DNA of 64,000 nt from Streptomyces sp. NBC_00190 (GTDB lineage Bacteria > Actinomycetota > Actinomycetes > Streptomycetales > Streptomycetaceae), in the NCBI RefSeq assembly GCF_036203305.1, contig NZ_CP108131.1:3720001-3784000 (forward strand). The letters are read 5' to 3'. Position 1 is the stretch's first letter. Every line of letters begins with the position of its first letter. This document shows positions 42,093-51,251 of this stretch, piece after piece. A model generated the notes under the pieces. That model was given only the letters and a program-made list of their open reading frames with translations, searched no databases and was not told the DNA's origin. The position numbers and the translations under genes were made by a program.

Positions 42093-43255
42093 TGTCCGGA
42101 AGCGCGCACAGCACTGTTCTCTCCGGCGCCAGGGTGGTGCTGCCCACCGGGGCCGTGGCCAACGGGCGGGTCATTGTCGACGGTGACCGCATCGCCGGCA
42201 GTGCCCGGGAGGACGTGCGGGTCGTGGACCTGTCCGGGCACTGGATCGTCCCCGGCTTCGTCGACATGCACAACCACGGCGGCGGCGGCGCCTCGTTCAC
42301 CTCCGGCACCGCCGAGGAGGTCCTGACGGGCGTCCGCACCCACCGCGAGCACGGGACCACCACCCTGGTCGCCTCCACCGTCACCGGGGACCTGGACGAA
42401 CTGGCCCGGCGGGCCGGGCTGCTGGCCGAACTGACCCAGCAGGGCGAGATCGCGGGCATCCACTTCGAGGGGCCGTTCATCAACGCCTGCCGCAAGGGCG
42501 CGCACAAGGAGGAGCTGCTGCGCGACCCCGACCCGGCCGAGGTCCGCAAGCTCGTCGACGCCGCGCACGGCGCCGCCCGGATGTTCACGCTCGCGACCGA
42601 ACTGCCGGGCGGCCTGGACTCCGTACGGCTGCTGGCCGAGCACGGGGTCATCGCCGCAGTCGGCCACACGGACTCCACGTACGACCAGACGCGCCAGGCC
42701 ATCGACGCGGGCGCGACCGTGGCCACCCACCTCTTCAACGCGATGCCCGGCCTCGCGCACCGCGCCCCCGGCCCGATCGCGGCGCTGCTGGAGGACGAGC
42801 GGGTCACCGTCGAGCTGATCAACGACGGCACGCACCTGCACCCCGCCATGCTGGAACTGGCCTTCCACCACGCGGGCGCGCACCGGGTCGCGCTGATCAC
42901 CGACGCGATGGACGCGGCCGGCTTCGGCGACGGGACCTACCACCTCGGCCCGCTGGAGGTCGAGGTCAAGGAGGGCGTGGCCCGCCTCGTCGAGGGCGGC
43001 TCCATCGCCGGTTCGACCCTGACCCTGGACACGGCCTTCAAGCGTTCGGTCACCCTGGACAAGCTGCCGGTGGAGTCCGTGGTCCAGGCGATCTCCGCCA
43101 ACCCGGCCAAGCTGCTCGGCCTGTACGACGAGATCGGCTCGCTGGAGCCCGGCAAGTACGCGGACCTGGTCGTCCTGGACGCCTCGTTCGACCTCAAGGG
43201 CGTCATGCGGCGCGGCGAATGGATCGTCAGCCCGGTCCCCGGGGACGGTTCCTGA
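42092..43255 (+). CDS. nagA: N-acetylglucosamine-6-phosphate deacetylase
   Basis: 387-aa amidohydrolase giving glucosamine-6-P and acetate. VPGFVDMHNHGGGG (metal-binding HxH region), IAGIHFEGPFIN (metal Glu), VGHTDSTYDQTRQAID (His), ATHLFNAMPGLAHRAPG (His and substrate loop), ALITDAMDAAGFGDG (catalytic Asp), and the end AISANPAKLLGLYDEIGSLE followed by PGKYADLVVLD. It completes the route from GlcNAc and from MurQ-derived GlcNAc-6-P. A hairpin follows at 43277-43313. Confidence 0.95.
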   Translation: MSGSAHSTVLSGARVVLPTGAVANGRVIVDGDRIAGSAREDVRVVDLSGHWIVPGFVDMHNHGGGGASFTSGTAEEVLTGVRTHREHGTTTLVASTVTGDLDELARRAGLLAELTQQGEIAGIHFEGPFINACRKGAHKEELLRDPDPAEVRKLVDAAHGAARMFTLATELPGGLDSVRLLAEHGVIAAVGHTDSTYDQTRQAIDAGATVATHLFNAMPGLAHRAPGPIAALLEDERVTVELINDGTHLHPAMLELAFHHAGAHRVALITDAMDAAGFGDGTYHLGPLEVEVKEGVARLVEGGSIAGSTLTLDTAFKRSVTLDKLPVESVVQAISANPAKLLGLYDEIGSLEPGKYADLVVLDASFDLKGVMRRGEWIVSPVPGDGS

Positions 43256-43276
43256 CGGCCAACCGGCTGTACGGAG

Positions 43277-43313
43277 GAAGGCGGTCGCCCCCAGGACTGG
43301 GCCGACCGCCTTC
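43277..43313 (+). terminator. terminator of nagKA
   Basis: GAAGGCGGTCG, a 15-nt loop and CGACCGCCTTC, then TCTTT. Confidence 0.8.
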
Positions 43314-43354
43314 TCTTTGGCATGATCCCGGCAGCAACAGACCCGGGGGTGCCC

Positions 43355-44275
43355 ATGATCCTGACCGTGACGCTCAACACCGCGCTCGACGTGACCTACC
43401 GCGTGCCGAGGCTGCTCCCGCACGCCTCGCACCGGGTCGCCGCGGTCTCCGAGCGCCCCGGCGGCAAGGGGATCAACGTGGCCCGCGTCCTGGCCGCCCT
43501 CGGCCACGAGGTGACGGCCACCGGCTTCGCGGGCGGCCCGGTCGGTGATGTCGTCCGGGAGCTGCTCGCGCAGTCCCCGGGCGTGGTGGACGCCCTGCTC
43601 CCCTGCGCGGGCACCACGCGCCGCACCCTGGCCGTGGCCGACGACGCCTCCGGCGACACCACGCAGTTCAACGAACCGGGCCCGCTGATCACGCCCGCGG
43701 AGTGGGCGGGCTTCCTGGCCCACTACGAGGCCCTGCTGGCCGGAGCCCGCGCCGTGGCCCTGTGCGGGAGCCTGCCGCCCGGCGTGCCGGTGGGCGCGTA
43801 CGCGGTGCTCGTTCGGGCCGCCCGCGCGGCCGGGATCCCGGTCCTCCTGGACACCAGCGGCGAGGCCCTGCGCCGCGGGGTCGCCGCCCGCCCCGAGATG
43901 ATCAAGCCGAACGCCGCCGAGCTGGCCGAGCTGACCGGATCGCGCGAACCGCTCCCCGCCACCCGCGACGCCCGCCGCCGGGGCGCCCACGCGGTGATCA
44001 CCTCGCTCGGCCCGGCCGGGCTGCTGGCCGCCACCCCCGAGGGCACCTGGCAGGCCGCCCCGCCGCGCGCCCTGGCCGGCAACCCCACCGGGGCGGGCGA
44101 CTCCGCGGTCGCGGGCCTGCTGTCGGGCCTGACGGAGGGCCTGGACTGGCCCGAGCGCCTCGCCCGCGCGGTCGCCCTCTCGGCGGCCACGGTCCACGCC
44201 CCGGCGGCGGGAGAGTTCGACCCCCGCACCTACGAGGAGGTACGGGGGTCGGTGAAGGTGACGGCGGCCGGCTAG
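43355..44275 (+). CDS. PfkB-family hexose kinase (1-phosphofructokinase/LacC-like)
   Basis: 306-aa ribokinase-fold kinase. MILTVTLNTALDVTYRVPRL and SERPGGKGINVARVLAALGH form the N-terminal signature (GGKGxN), DTSGEALRRG...IKPNAAELAELTG is the middle, and NPTGAGDSAVAGLLSGL contains the catalytic GAGD. The family phosphorylates fructose-1-P, tagatose-6-P or similar. The ATG at 43355 is chosen with GGGGG just upstream. Its placement after nagKA, but beyond a terminator, suggests the same sugar theme without the same transcript. Confidence 0.88.
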   Translation: MILTVTLNTALDVTYRVPRLLPHASHRVAAVSERPGGKGINVARVLAALGHEVTATGFAGGPVGDVVRELLAQSPGVVDALLPCAGTTRRTLAVADDASGDTTQFNEPGPLITPAEWAGFLAHYEALLAGARAVALCGSLPPGVPVGAYAVLVRAARAAGIPVLLDTSGEALRRGVAARPEMIKPNAAELAELTGSREPLPATRDARRRGAHAVITSLGPAGLLAATPEGTWQAAPPRALAGNPTGAGDSAVAGLLSGLTEGLDWPERLARAVALSAATVHAPAAGEFDPRTYEEVRGSVKVTAAG

Positions 44276-44285
44276 GGCCTCCGTC

Positions 44286-45314
44286 TCACCCCTTTTCGAG
44301 CCAGAGCTGGTCGAGGTTCACGTCGCACTGGTTGCCGGCCTCGCACGAGATCCTGATCGTGTTCGAGCCCTGCTTGAGCTGCACGAGCGAGTACGTGTTG
44401 GTCCAGCCCTTGGCCCAGTCGCCCTCGGGGGCCTTCGAGAAGTTCTTCATGTTGATCGGCCGGGTCTGCACCTCGCCGTTGATGGTCAGCGTGGTGTTGG
44501 CGTCCTTGCCCGGCACCCCGTAGGTCATCTTCAGCTTGTACTGGCCCGCCTTGGGGACGTCCAGCGTCCATGTGGCCGCCGCACCCAGCTGGTTCAGGCC
44601 GCCCACGTACTGGCCTCCCGAACTCTTGGCGCCCGGCACCGTGTTCTGCAGCAGCGCACCGCCCGTGAGGGACATGCCGGCGCCGGCGAAGTCCGCCTTC
44701 GGCAGCTCCGCCTCGGTCGGCTGCGGGGAGTCGCTCGGGGCCGGGGACGACGGGTTCTGCGGGGCGGCCGACTGCTGCTTGCCGCCCGTCGCGTTGTCGC
44801 CCTTCTTGTCCTTGTCCTTGTCGCCGAAGGCGACGGCCGCGCCGATGCCGATCACGACCGCGCCGACCACCGCGACGGCCGCGATGAGCAGACCCTTGCG
44901 GCTGGAACCGCCACCGCCGCCGTGGCCGCCGTGGCCGCCAGGGGGCGCGATCGTCTGCGTCTGGTGCTGCGGGGACTGCTGCTGCGGCGGAACGCCGTAG
45001 CCGCCCGCCTGGAGCGCCTCAGGGGCCTGGTACTGCGCCTGGTAGGGCGGCTGCTGCGCGGGCACCTGGCCGCGCTGGGCGCCGGCGTTCCTGCGCTCGC
45101 CCACCGTCCGCACCTGGTGGTGGGAGGTACGGGGAACACCGGGCTGCGCGCCGGAAGGACCGCCTGCCCCGGGCCCCGGGTAGCCGTATCCACCGCCCGA
45201 CGTGGGCGGGGCGGCTCCGGCCTCCTGGCCGTCCGCGTAGAGATAGCCGAACGGATCGTCGTCCTCGGGCTTGTTCGCCCCACCGTGCGGGCCGTTGTTC
45301 GCGGGCGTAGTCAT
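44286..45314 (-). CDS. membrane-anchored carbohydrate-binding (CBM35/CBM6-like) protein
   Basis: 342-aa protein with a cytoplasmic Gln/Pro/Gly-rich tail (1-135), one membrane helix (about 141-162; LLIAAVAVVGAVVIGIGAAV), a Lys/Asp-rich and Ser/Pro linker, and an external beta-sandwich (about 205-342). The sandwich has YVGGLNQLGAAATWTLDVPK, YKLKMTYGVPG, TLTINGEVQTRPINM, SNTIRISCEAGNQCDVNLDQ and LWLEKG, the CBM35/CBM6 pattern. The polysaccharide bound is unknown; cell-wall or chitin-type glycans fit the neighbours. It lies downstream of cdgB on the same strand. Confidence 0.8.
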   Translation of the reverse strand: MTTPANNGPHGGANKPEDDDPFGYLYADGQEAGAAPPTSGGGYGYPGPGAGGPSGAQPGVPRTSHHQVRTVGERRNAGAQRGQVPAQQPPYQAQYQAPEALQAGGYGVPPQQQSPQHQTQTIAPPGGHGGHGGGGGSSRKGLLIAAVAVVGAVVIGIGAAVAFGDKDKDKKGDNATGGKQQSAAPQNPSSPAPSDSPQPTEAELPKADFAGAGMSLTGGALLQNTVPGAKSSGGQYVGGLNQLGAAATWTLDVPKAGQYKLKMTYGVPGKDANTTLTINGEVQTRPINMKNFSKAPEGDWAKGWTNTYSLVQLKQGSNTIRISCEAGNQCDVNLDQLWLEKG

Positions 45315-45382
45315 CGCAGGTCACTCCTTTCGACCCCCGGGAGCCTACCCCGAACAGGTGCGCCCACGGGCGCCCGATCGCC

Positions 45383-47116
45383 TCAGCCGGCCCGGCGGTG
45401 CGCCTTGGAGCGGGACCTCTTCTCGATGTACATCCGCTGGTCGGCCGAGCGCAGCACCTCGTCCGCCGACATGCCGCAGCTGGCCCAGCCGATGCCGAAA
45501 CTGGCTCCGACACGCACCGCACGGCCGTCGACCCGGATCGGCGGGATGATCGCGCTGCGCAGCCGGACGGCGAGATCGGCGGCGTCCGCCGCGCCCAGCC
45601 CGTCGGCGAGGACGACGAATTCGTCACCACCCAGCCGGGCGACGGTGTCACCGTCCCTGACGCCCGTCGTGAGCCGTCGGGCCACCTCGATCAGGACCGC
45701 GTCGCCCGTGTGGTGCCCGAACCGGTCGTTGATCGACTTGAAGCCGTCGAGGTCGCAGAAGAGCACCGCGAGCCCCTTCGTCCCGTCGTCGATGTCCGTC
45801 GTCGGCGCCACGGTGTGCACGTGGTGGTCGTACGGGCCGTCCGCCTGGGCGGGCAGCGTCCCGGCGTACTCCAGGGGCTCGGACCCCGTGAACCGGTCGG
45901 GGCCGTCGGCCTGAAAGCGGTGCTCACCGGCACCACCCGCCTCGCCCCGTACCTCGTACCCGTCGCCGTGCCCGGCGTGCGCCTCGCGTCCCTCGTAGGC
46001 CGCGTCCAGGGCCTCCACGGCGGTGGCCCGCACCGACTGCGGCCTGCGGCACAGCCGCGCGCCGAGCCGGGACCGCAGCTCGGCGCTGTTGGGCAGGCCG
46101 GTCAGCGAGTCGTGGCTGGCGCGGTGGGCGAGCTGGAGCTCGTGCCGCTTGCGCTCCTCGATGTCCTCGACGTGCGTGAGCAGGAACCGCGGGCCGTCGG
46201 CGGCGTCGGCGACGACCGAGTTGCGCAGGGAGACCCATACGTACGTGCCGTCGCGCCGGCCCAGGCGCAGCTCGGCGCGGCCGCCCTCGGCGGAGGTCCG
46301 CAGCAGGGTGCCGATGTCCTCGGGGTGGACCAGGTCGGAGAAGGAGTAGCGGCGCAGCACCGACGCCGGGCGGCCCAGCAGCCGGCACAGCGCGTCATTG
46401 GTCCGCAGCAGCCGGCCGTGCTGGTCCCCGCCCATCTCGGCGATGGCCATGCCGCTCGGCGCGTACTCGAAGGCCTGGCGGAACGACTCTTCACTGGCCC
46501 GCAGTGCCTGCTGCTCGCGCTCCAGCCGGACCAGGGCGCGCTGCATGTTCGCGCGGAGCCGGGCATTGCTGATCGCAATCGCCGCCTGGAAGGCGTACAT
46601 CTGGAGCGCCTCGCGGCCCCAGGCGCCGGGCCGGCGGCCGTTGCGCGGTCTGTCCACCGAAATGACACCCAGAAGTTCCCCTCCGGACGCATACATCGGC
46701 GCATAGAGCCGGTCCTCGGGGTGCCACTCGTCCTCGAAGCGCGGCTCGGGGCCCTCCGTGTGCCACTGGGGGACGTCGTCCTCCATGAGCACCCAGCCCT
46801 CGGTGTGCGGGATGAAGCGGAGGCCGTCCCAGTTCTCACCCATCGTCAGGCGGCGTTCCCAGGAACTGCGGGAGCCGACGCGGCCGGTGATGAGGGCCTC
46901 AGCGGCGGGGTCGCCCGCGAAGGCGGCGACGACCAGATCACCGTCGGGGCGTACGAGGTTGACACAGGCGAGTTCGTAGCCGAGGCCCACGACGATGCCG
47001 TCCACGACGGTCTGCAGAGTGTCCGCCAGGCTCCTGGCCGTATTGAGCTGGGCCACCACCCGGTGCAGCTGCCGCAGGGTCGCAAGACGGACGTACGGCT
47101 CCGACTCGGTCTCCAT
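45383..47116 (-). CDS. cdgB: diguanylate cyclase CdgB (GAF-PAS-GGDEF)
   Basis: 577-aa c-di-GMP synthase; the S. coelicolor orthologue is a BldD target that affects development. GAF domain about 30-190, PAS/PAC about 210-325, GGDEF domain about 330-570 with RLGGDEF at 496-500 and the RxxD inhibitory site RDGD at 487-490. About 90 residues (356-447) are inserted between LTGLPN and LFCDLDGFK, longer than in standard cyclases. The ATG at 47116 is preceded by GGGGAG. A Crp-like palindrome lies 127 bp upstream. Confidence 0.92.
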   Translation of the reverse strand: METESEPYVRLATLRQLHRVVAQLNTARSLADTLQTVVDGIVVGLGYELACVNLVRPDGDLVVAAFAGDPAAEALITGRVGSRSSWERRLTMGENWDGLRFIPHTEGWVLMEDDVPQWHTEGPEPRFEDEWHPEDRLYAPMYASGGELLGVISVDRPRNGRRPGAWGREALQMYAFQAAIAISNARLRANMQRALVRLEREQQALRASEESFRQAFEYAPSGMAIAEMGGDQHGRLLRTNDALCRLLGRPASVLRRYSFSDLVHPEDIGTLLRTSAEGGRAELRLGRRDGTYVWVSLRNSVVADAADGPRFLLTHVEDIEERKRHELQLAHRASHDSLTGLPNSAELRSRLGARLCRRPQSVRATAVEALDAAYEGREAHAGHGDGYEVRGEAGGAGEHRFQADGPDRFTGSEPLEYAGTLPAQADGPYDHHVHTVAPTTDIDDGTKGLAVLFCDLDGFKSINDRFGHHTGDAVLIEVARRLTTGVRDGDTVARLGGDEFVVLADGLGAADAADLAVRLRSAIIPPIRVDGRAVRVGASFGIGWASCGMSADEVLRSADQRMYIEKRSRSKAHRRAG

Positions 47117-47242
47117 TGCTCGCTCTCCCCGAGACCTCGACAGCAACTCCAGGTTTGTCATCGGCGTTTCGTTGCGGTGTCCCGTCCACTGAATCACAGT
47201 GAGCTGTGCCGCAGGTACACAGGGTCAACAAATCTTGCCCTC

Positions 47243-47258
47243 TGTGACTCAAGTCACA
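47243..47258. promoter_or_regulatory. Crp-like palindrome upstream of cdgB
   Basis: TGTGACTCAAGTCACA matches TGTGA-N6-TCACA perfectly. It lies in the 299-bp gap between divergent cdgB and the flavin reductase gene. Streptomyces Crp is reported to bind GTGA-N6-TCAC. The rest of the gap is moderately AT-rich and shows no gene. Confidence 0.6.
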
Positions 47259-47415
47259 TGAGATGAATAACGGCGTGCTGCTGGGCGTCACCACGGGGAG
47301 CGCTCCCTCGTATTTTCGTGAGCAAACGATACGCCGGGGCCTAGGCCGAGGGGCGGGGACGCGACTCGGACCAGGGCCCGATGTGCGCGCCGGAGGGCGG
47401 GATTAGCGTTCCAGC

Positions 47416-47985
47416 GTGCTGAAGACGACGCCCGTGACCACCCTGCCCGATGCCAGCCCCCATGCTGAGGGGGTGAGCAACGACGAGTTCCGGGCAGCCA
47501 TGTCCCGGCTGGCGGCGGGCGTGTGCCTGATCACCGCGCACGAGACCCCCCTGACGGCGGACGGCCCGCGCGGCGAGGACGTCGGCATGACGGCGACCGC
47601 CTTCATGTCCGTGTCCCTGGATCCGCCCCTCGTGGTGGTGAGCCTGCGCGAGGGCTCCCGGATGGACGACCTGCTCGCGGAGCAGCCGCTGTGGGCGGTC
47701 TCGCTCCTCGCGGACCACCAGCTCCAGGTCGCCGGCCGCTTCGCCATGAAGGGCCGGATCAGCGACCGGCTGCTCTTCGCCGACCTCCCCTGCGTACGCG
47801 GCGAGGCATCGGGCGCACCGCTGCTGAGCGGCGCGCTGGCCACCCTCGAATGCCGTACGGAGAACCGCGTCGAAGCGGGCGACCACACCCTGGTCATCGG
47901 TCGCGTCCTGACCGCCGCCATGCCCTCTCCGGACGGACAGCCGCTGACGTACTTCCGCGGCCGCTACCGGCACCTGGGCCAGTAG
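47416..47985 (+). CDS. flavin reductase domain protein
   Basis: 189-aa FMN-binding split-barrel protein. RAAMSRLAAGVCLITAHETP, VGMTATAFMSVSLDPPLVVV (flavin phosphate-binding TA-T-S-SL-PP) and ISDRLLFADLPCV are the recognised blocks, ending in YFRGRYRHLG. These reduce flavins with NAD(P)H for partner oxygenases; no oxygenase is adjacent. TAGCGT 6 nt before the GTG at 47416 suggests a leaderless start; an internal GTG at 47473 is the alternative. Confidence 0.85.
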   Translation: MLKTTPVTTLPDASPHAEGVSNDEFRAAMSRLAAGVCLITAHETPLTADGPRGEDVGMTATAFMSVSLDPPLVVVSLREGSRMDDLLAEQPLWAVSLLADHQLQVAGRFAMKGRISDRLLFADLPCVRGEASGAPLLSGALATLECRTENRVEAGDHTLVIGRVLTAAMPSPDGQPLTYFRGRYRHLGQ

Positions 47986-48003
47986 TCCCGCGCAGGGGCG
48001 GCC

Positions 48004-48429
48004 CTACCAATCCCGCCCGGTCCGGCCCCGCTTGGTCTCGGCCCGCGCCTTCTTCTCCCGCAGCCGCCGCTCGTTGATCCCCCGGGGGATCTTCGTCGGC
48101 CGGCGCGGCTTCGGCGGCGGCGCCGTCGCCTCGGCCAGCAGCGAAGCCAGCCGGACCAGCGCCATCTCCCGGTTGCGGAACTGCGAGCGGTGCTCGGAGG
48201 CCCGTACGGTCACCACCCCGTCGACCAGACGGGAGGCGAGCCGCTCCAGCGCCCGCGCCTTCCACACCTCGGGCAGCGCGTTCGTCGCCGCCAGGTCGAA
48301 GAGCAGCTCCACGCGGGAGTCCGAGGTGTTCACGTGCTGGCCGCCCGGTCCGGAGGACCGCGAAAAACGCCAGGCGAGCTCGCCCTCGGGGAGCACGACC
48401 GAACCGCGGATGACATGGGGACCAGACAT
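48004..48429 (-). CDS. arfB: peptidyl-tRNA hydrolase ArfB-like (YaeJ) protein
   Basis: 141-aa codon-independent release factor that rescues stalled ribosomes. SRSSGPGGQHVNTSDSRVEL holds the catalytic GGQ, and the basic C-terminal tail (PPPKPRRPTKIPRGINERRL, REKKARAETKRGR) is the part that enters the mRNA channel. AGGAGG lies only 1 nt before the ATG, too close for normal initiation. GATCAT 7 nt upstream offers a leaderless alternative. Convergent with the flavin reductase gene. Confidence 0.9.
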   Translation of the reverse strand: MSGPHVIRGSVVLPEGELAWRFSRSSGPGGQHVNTSDSRVELLFDLAATNALPEVWKARALERLASRLVDGVVTVRASEHRSQFRNREMALVRLASLLAEATAPPPKPRRPTKIPRGINERRLREKKARAETKRGRTGRDW

Positions 48430-48584
48430 GCCTCCTATGATCCGTGCCCGCCCCCGCCCCGTCACCCTCATTTCCGTCACCCTGATTTCACACGGGAACC
48501 CGCCGGGCCCCTCGTGGCGTTATAGGGGTGAGCGGTAACTTGACCGCCTGTACGTGCATGTCGGATGAGGAAAGGGACATTCCC

Positions 48585-49160
48585 ATGGCTGTCAGCCTGT
48601 CCAAGGGCGGCAACGTCTCGCTCACGAAGGAGGCCCCCGGCCTCGCTGCCGTCACGGTCGGCCTCGGCTGGGACGTCCGTACGACCACCGGTGTCGACTT
48701 CGACCTCGACGCCTCGGCCATCGCCGTCAACGCGACGGGCAAGGTCGTCTCCGACGGCCACTTCGTCTTCTTCAACAACAAGTCCACCCCGGACCAGACC
48801 ATCGTCCACACCGGTGACAACCGCACCGGCGAGGGCGCGGGCGACGACGAGGCCATCAAGGTCAACCTCGCCGGCCTCCCGGCCGACGTGGACAAGATCG
48901 TCTTCCCGGTCTCCATCTATGACGCCGAGGCCCGCAGCCAGAACTTCGGCCAGGTCCGCAACGCGTACATCCGCGTCGTGAACCAGGCCGGCGGCGCCGA
49001 GATCGCCCGCTACGATCTCTCCGAGGACGCGGCGACCGAGACCGCCATGGTCTTCGGCGAGCTCTACCGCAACGGCGCCGAGTGGAAGTTCCGCGCGGTC
49101 GGCCAGGGCTACGCCTCCGGCCTCACCGGCATCGCGCAGGACTTCGGCGTCAACGTCTGA
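48585..49160 (+). CDS. terD: TerD family protein
   Basis: 191-aa calcium-binding TerD-fold protein: [100 protein letters not shown] and [27 protein letters not shown] and GDDE are the Ca-binding acidic motifs. TerD proteins are linked to tellurite and oxidative stress and, in Streptomyces, to development. AAGGGA precedes the ATG. It appears monocistronic. Confidence 0.95.
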   Translation: MAVSLSKGGNVSLTKEAPGLAAVTVGLGWDVRTTTGVDFDLDASAIAVNATGKVVSDGHFVFFNNKSTPDQTIVHTGDNRTGEGAGDDEAIKVNLAGLPADVDKIVFPVSIYDAEARSQNFGQVRNAYIRVVNQAGGAEIARYDLSEDAATETAMVFGELYRNGAEWKFRAVGQGYASGLTGIAQDFGVNV

Positions 49161-49195
49161 GTCCCGCCCCGCGGCGGACGTCACCGCCGCGGCAC

Positions 49196-49224
49196 AAGCC
49201 CCCTCCCGGCCGGGGAGGGGGCTT
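49196..49224 (+). terminator. terminator of terD
   Basis: A perfect 12-bp stem AAGCCCCCTCCC / GGGAGGGGGCTT with a 5-nt loop, 36 bp past the stop. Confidence 0.88.
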
Positions 49225-49262
49225 CGCCGTGGGGCGGCCAGGCGGGTGATCGCCCGTGAGGG

Positions 49263-50672
49263 CTACCTGGGGCGGTCCGTCCCGTACAGCCACACGTCCC
49301 AGACCTTCTTCAGGTCGTGCCCGGTCTTCTCCTCGGCGTAGGCGGTGAAGTCGGCCGTACTCGCGTTCCCGTGCCGGTGGTCGGCCGCCCAGCCGCGCAG
49401 CAGGGCGAAGAACTTCTCGTCGCCCACCTCCTGGCGGATCCGGTGCAGCACCATCGCGCCGCGCGCGTACACCGGCCTCGCGGAGATGTCCCCGGGCCCG
49501 GGCGGGGCGGCCGGCGGGAAGGCGTCCCAGCCGGGGCCGGCGTCCTCGTCGACGTCCGTGTCGCCGGCCAGGAACGCGTCGAACTCCTGCTGTGCGGTGG
49601 TCCCGCCGTGGTCCTCGGCCCACAGCCACTCCGCGTACGTCGCGAAGGCCTCGTTGAGCCACATGTCCTTCCAGGACTTCGGCGACACCGAGTTGCCGAA
49701 CCACTGGTGGGCGAGCTCGTGCACCAGGGTCTCCTCGTCGGTCGCGCCGGGGAAGACGGGCTTGGTCTGGGTCTCCAGCGCATAGCCGAGGGTCCCGGCG
49801 GGCAGCACGACCGCTCCCGCCGTACCGAAGGGGTACGGGCCGAACCGGCCGGCGCCCCACTCGACCATCTCCGGCAGCCGCGCGAGGACCTTCCCGCTCG
49901 CCGCCGCCTCATCGGGCGCCACCGCGTTGTACAGCGCGATCCCCGACGCGGTCCGCCCCGTCTCCACCCGGTACCTGCCGACGACGGCGGTCGCCAGATA
50001 GCTCGCCATCGGCTCCGGGCTGTGCCACGCGAACACGGTCCGCCCGTCGGCGTCGGTGGTCCGCGAGCGCAATTCGCCGTTCGACACGGCCTCGTAGCCC
50101 TGGGGCACCGTGATCGTGATGTCGTACGCGGCCTTGTCGCTGGGGTGGTGGTTGCCCGGGAACCAGGCCATCGAACCCACCGGCTCGCCGACGCCCACCG
50201 CGCCGTCGTCCGTGGTGATCCAGCCCTCCTTGGCACCGTCGGTGTCGGTGAGGGCCTTCGGCCTGCCGGAGTAGTCGACCTCCGTGACGAAGACCTCGCC
50301 CTTCTTCAGGTCCTCGGCCGGGCGCACGGTCAGCTCGTTGCCGGTCCGGTTGTACCGGGCCCCGGCGCCCTGCACGGTCACGCCCTCGACGTTCAGGCCG
50401 CTGAGGTCGAGGTTGAAGGCGCTGAGCCCCTGCTCGGCGCGGGCAGTGATCACCGCCGTGCCGTGCAGCCGGCCGTCGGCGGGGTCGTAGTCCAGGTCCA
50501 GCCCGTAGTGCTCGACCTGGTAGCCGCCGTTGCCGGCCTTGGGGAAGTACGGGTCGCGCAGCCCGGAAGCACCCGGCCGCCCCTGCACGGCGCCGCCCGT
50601 ACACCCCGTGGTGAGGGCGAGCAGGACGGCTGCGGCAAGGGCGGCGAGGCGGGGAAGAGCGCGGTGTTCCAC
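49263..50672 (-). CDS. M1 family zinc aminopeptidase lipoprotein
   Basis: 469-aa secreted metallopeptidase. Lipoprotein signal with lipobox LTTGC (Cys24). The N-terminal beta-sandwich (about 50-235) precedes the gluzincin core: H318-E319-x2-H322 in HELAHQWFG and the third ligand Glu341 in NEAFATYAEWL, the HExxH-x18-E spacing of M1 enzymes. The exopeptidase motif GxMEN is replaced by GYALETQTKP, as in related actinobacterial lipoproteins. TAGGAT 7 nt before the GTG suggests a leaderless mRNA. Confidence 0.92.
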   Translation of the reverse strand: MEHRALPRLAALAAAVLLALTTGCTGGAVQGRPGASGLRDPYFPKAGNGGYQVEHYGLDLDYDPADGRLHGTAVITARAEQGLSAFNLDLSGLNVEGVTVQGAGARYNRTGNELTVRPAEDLKKGEVFVTEVDYSGRPKALTDTDGAKEGWITTDDGAVGVGEPVGSMAWFPGNHHPSDKAAYDITITVPQGYEAVSNGELRSRTTDADGRTVFAWHSPEPMASYLATAVVGRYRVETGRTASGIALYNAVAPDEAAASGKVLARLPEMVEWGAGRFGPYPFGTAGAVVLPAGTLGYALETQTKPVFPGATDEETLVHELAHQWFGNSVSPKSWKDMWLNEAFATYAEWLWAEDHGGTTAQQEFDAFLAGDTDVDEDAGPGWDAFPPAAPPGPGDISARPVYARGAMVLHRIRQEVGDEKFFALLRGWAADHRHGNASTADFTAYAEEKTGHDLKKVWDVWLYGTDRPR

Positions 50673-50702
50673 GCACTCGATCCTAGGCTGGCGGGATCCT
50701 GA

Positions 50703-51251
50703 CTACTTGGCGAGGGCGTCGACGCCGGCCTTGGCGAACTTCTCGTCCAGGTCGCCGCTCGGGGCGCCGGCCACGCCGATACCGGCGACCGGGGCGCCGC
50801 CCGCCTGCACCGGGGCACCGCCGCCGAGGAAGAGGGTGCCGGGGATGTCCTTCAGGTTCGGGGTCTGGGCGAGGCGGCCCACGAGCACCGAGGTCGGGGC
50901 GTTCCAGGACACGGCGGTGAAGGCCTTGCGCTGCGCCGACTCGTAGGACTGCGGGCCCGCGCCGTCGCCGCGGAGCGTGACGATGGTGTTGCCGTTGCGG
51001 TCCACGACCGCGACCGTCACCTTCTGGTTCTCGCTCTGGGCGGCCTGCAGCGCGGCCTGGGCGGCGCGGGTGGCGGCGTCGACGGTCAGGTGCGTCGAGG
51101 TGGTGAAGTTCTTGTCGCTCGGCTCGGCCTTCTTCGCGGAGGCGGCGGCCGGAGCGGCGGGGGTGGCGCTGGCGCTGACGGCGCCGAAGGTCCCGGCGCC
51201 GAGCAGGGCGACGAGGGCGGTACCGGTGAGGACGCGGGTGCGGGTGTTCAT
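50703..51251 (-). CDS. HbpS/GlcG-family extracellular haem-binding protein
   Basis: 182-aa exported protein of the GlcG/HbpS family. Signal peptide MNTRTRVLTGTALVALLGAG...ASA, then LTVDAATRAAQAALQAAQSE, VTVAVVDRNGNTIVTLRGDG, SYESAQRKAFTAVSWNAPTS and PVAGIGVAGAPSGDLDEKFA. In S. reticuli HbpS binds haem and modulates the SenS sensor. A SenS/SenR-like pair is encoded divergently next door, so the same module is likely. AGGAGC precedes the ATG. Confidence 0.88.
   Translation of the reverse strand: MNTRTRVLTGTALVALLGAGTFGAVSASATPAAPAAASAKKAEPSDKNFTTSTHLTVDAATRAAQAALQAAQSENQKVTVAVVDRNGNTIVTLRGDGAGPQSYESAQRKAFTAVSWNAPTSVLVGRLAQTPNLKDIPGTLFLGGGAPVQAGGAPVAGIGVAGAPSGDLDEKFAKAGVDALAK

Noticed and set aside
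47241..47260. BldD box at the cdgB promoter
   Set aside because: The palindrome has a 4-bp centre between TGAC and GTCA, not the 5-bp centre I recall for BldD; it fits Crp better. BldD control remains likely from known biology but was not located.
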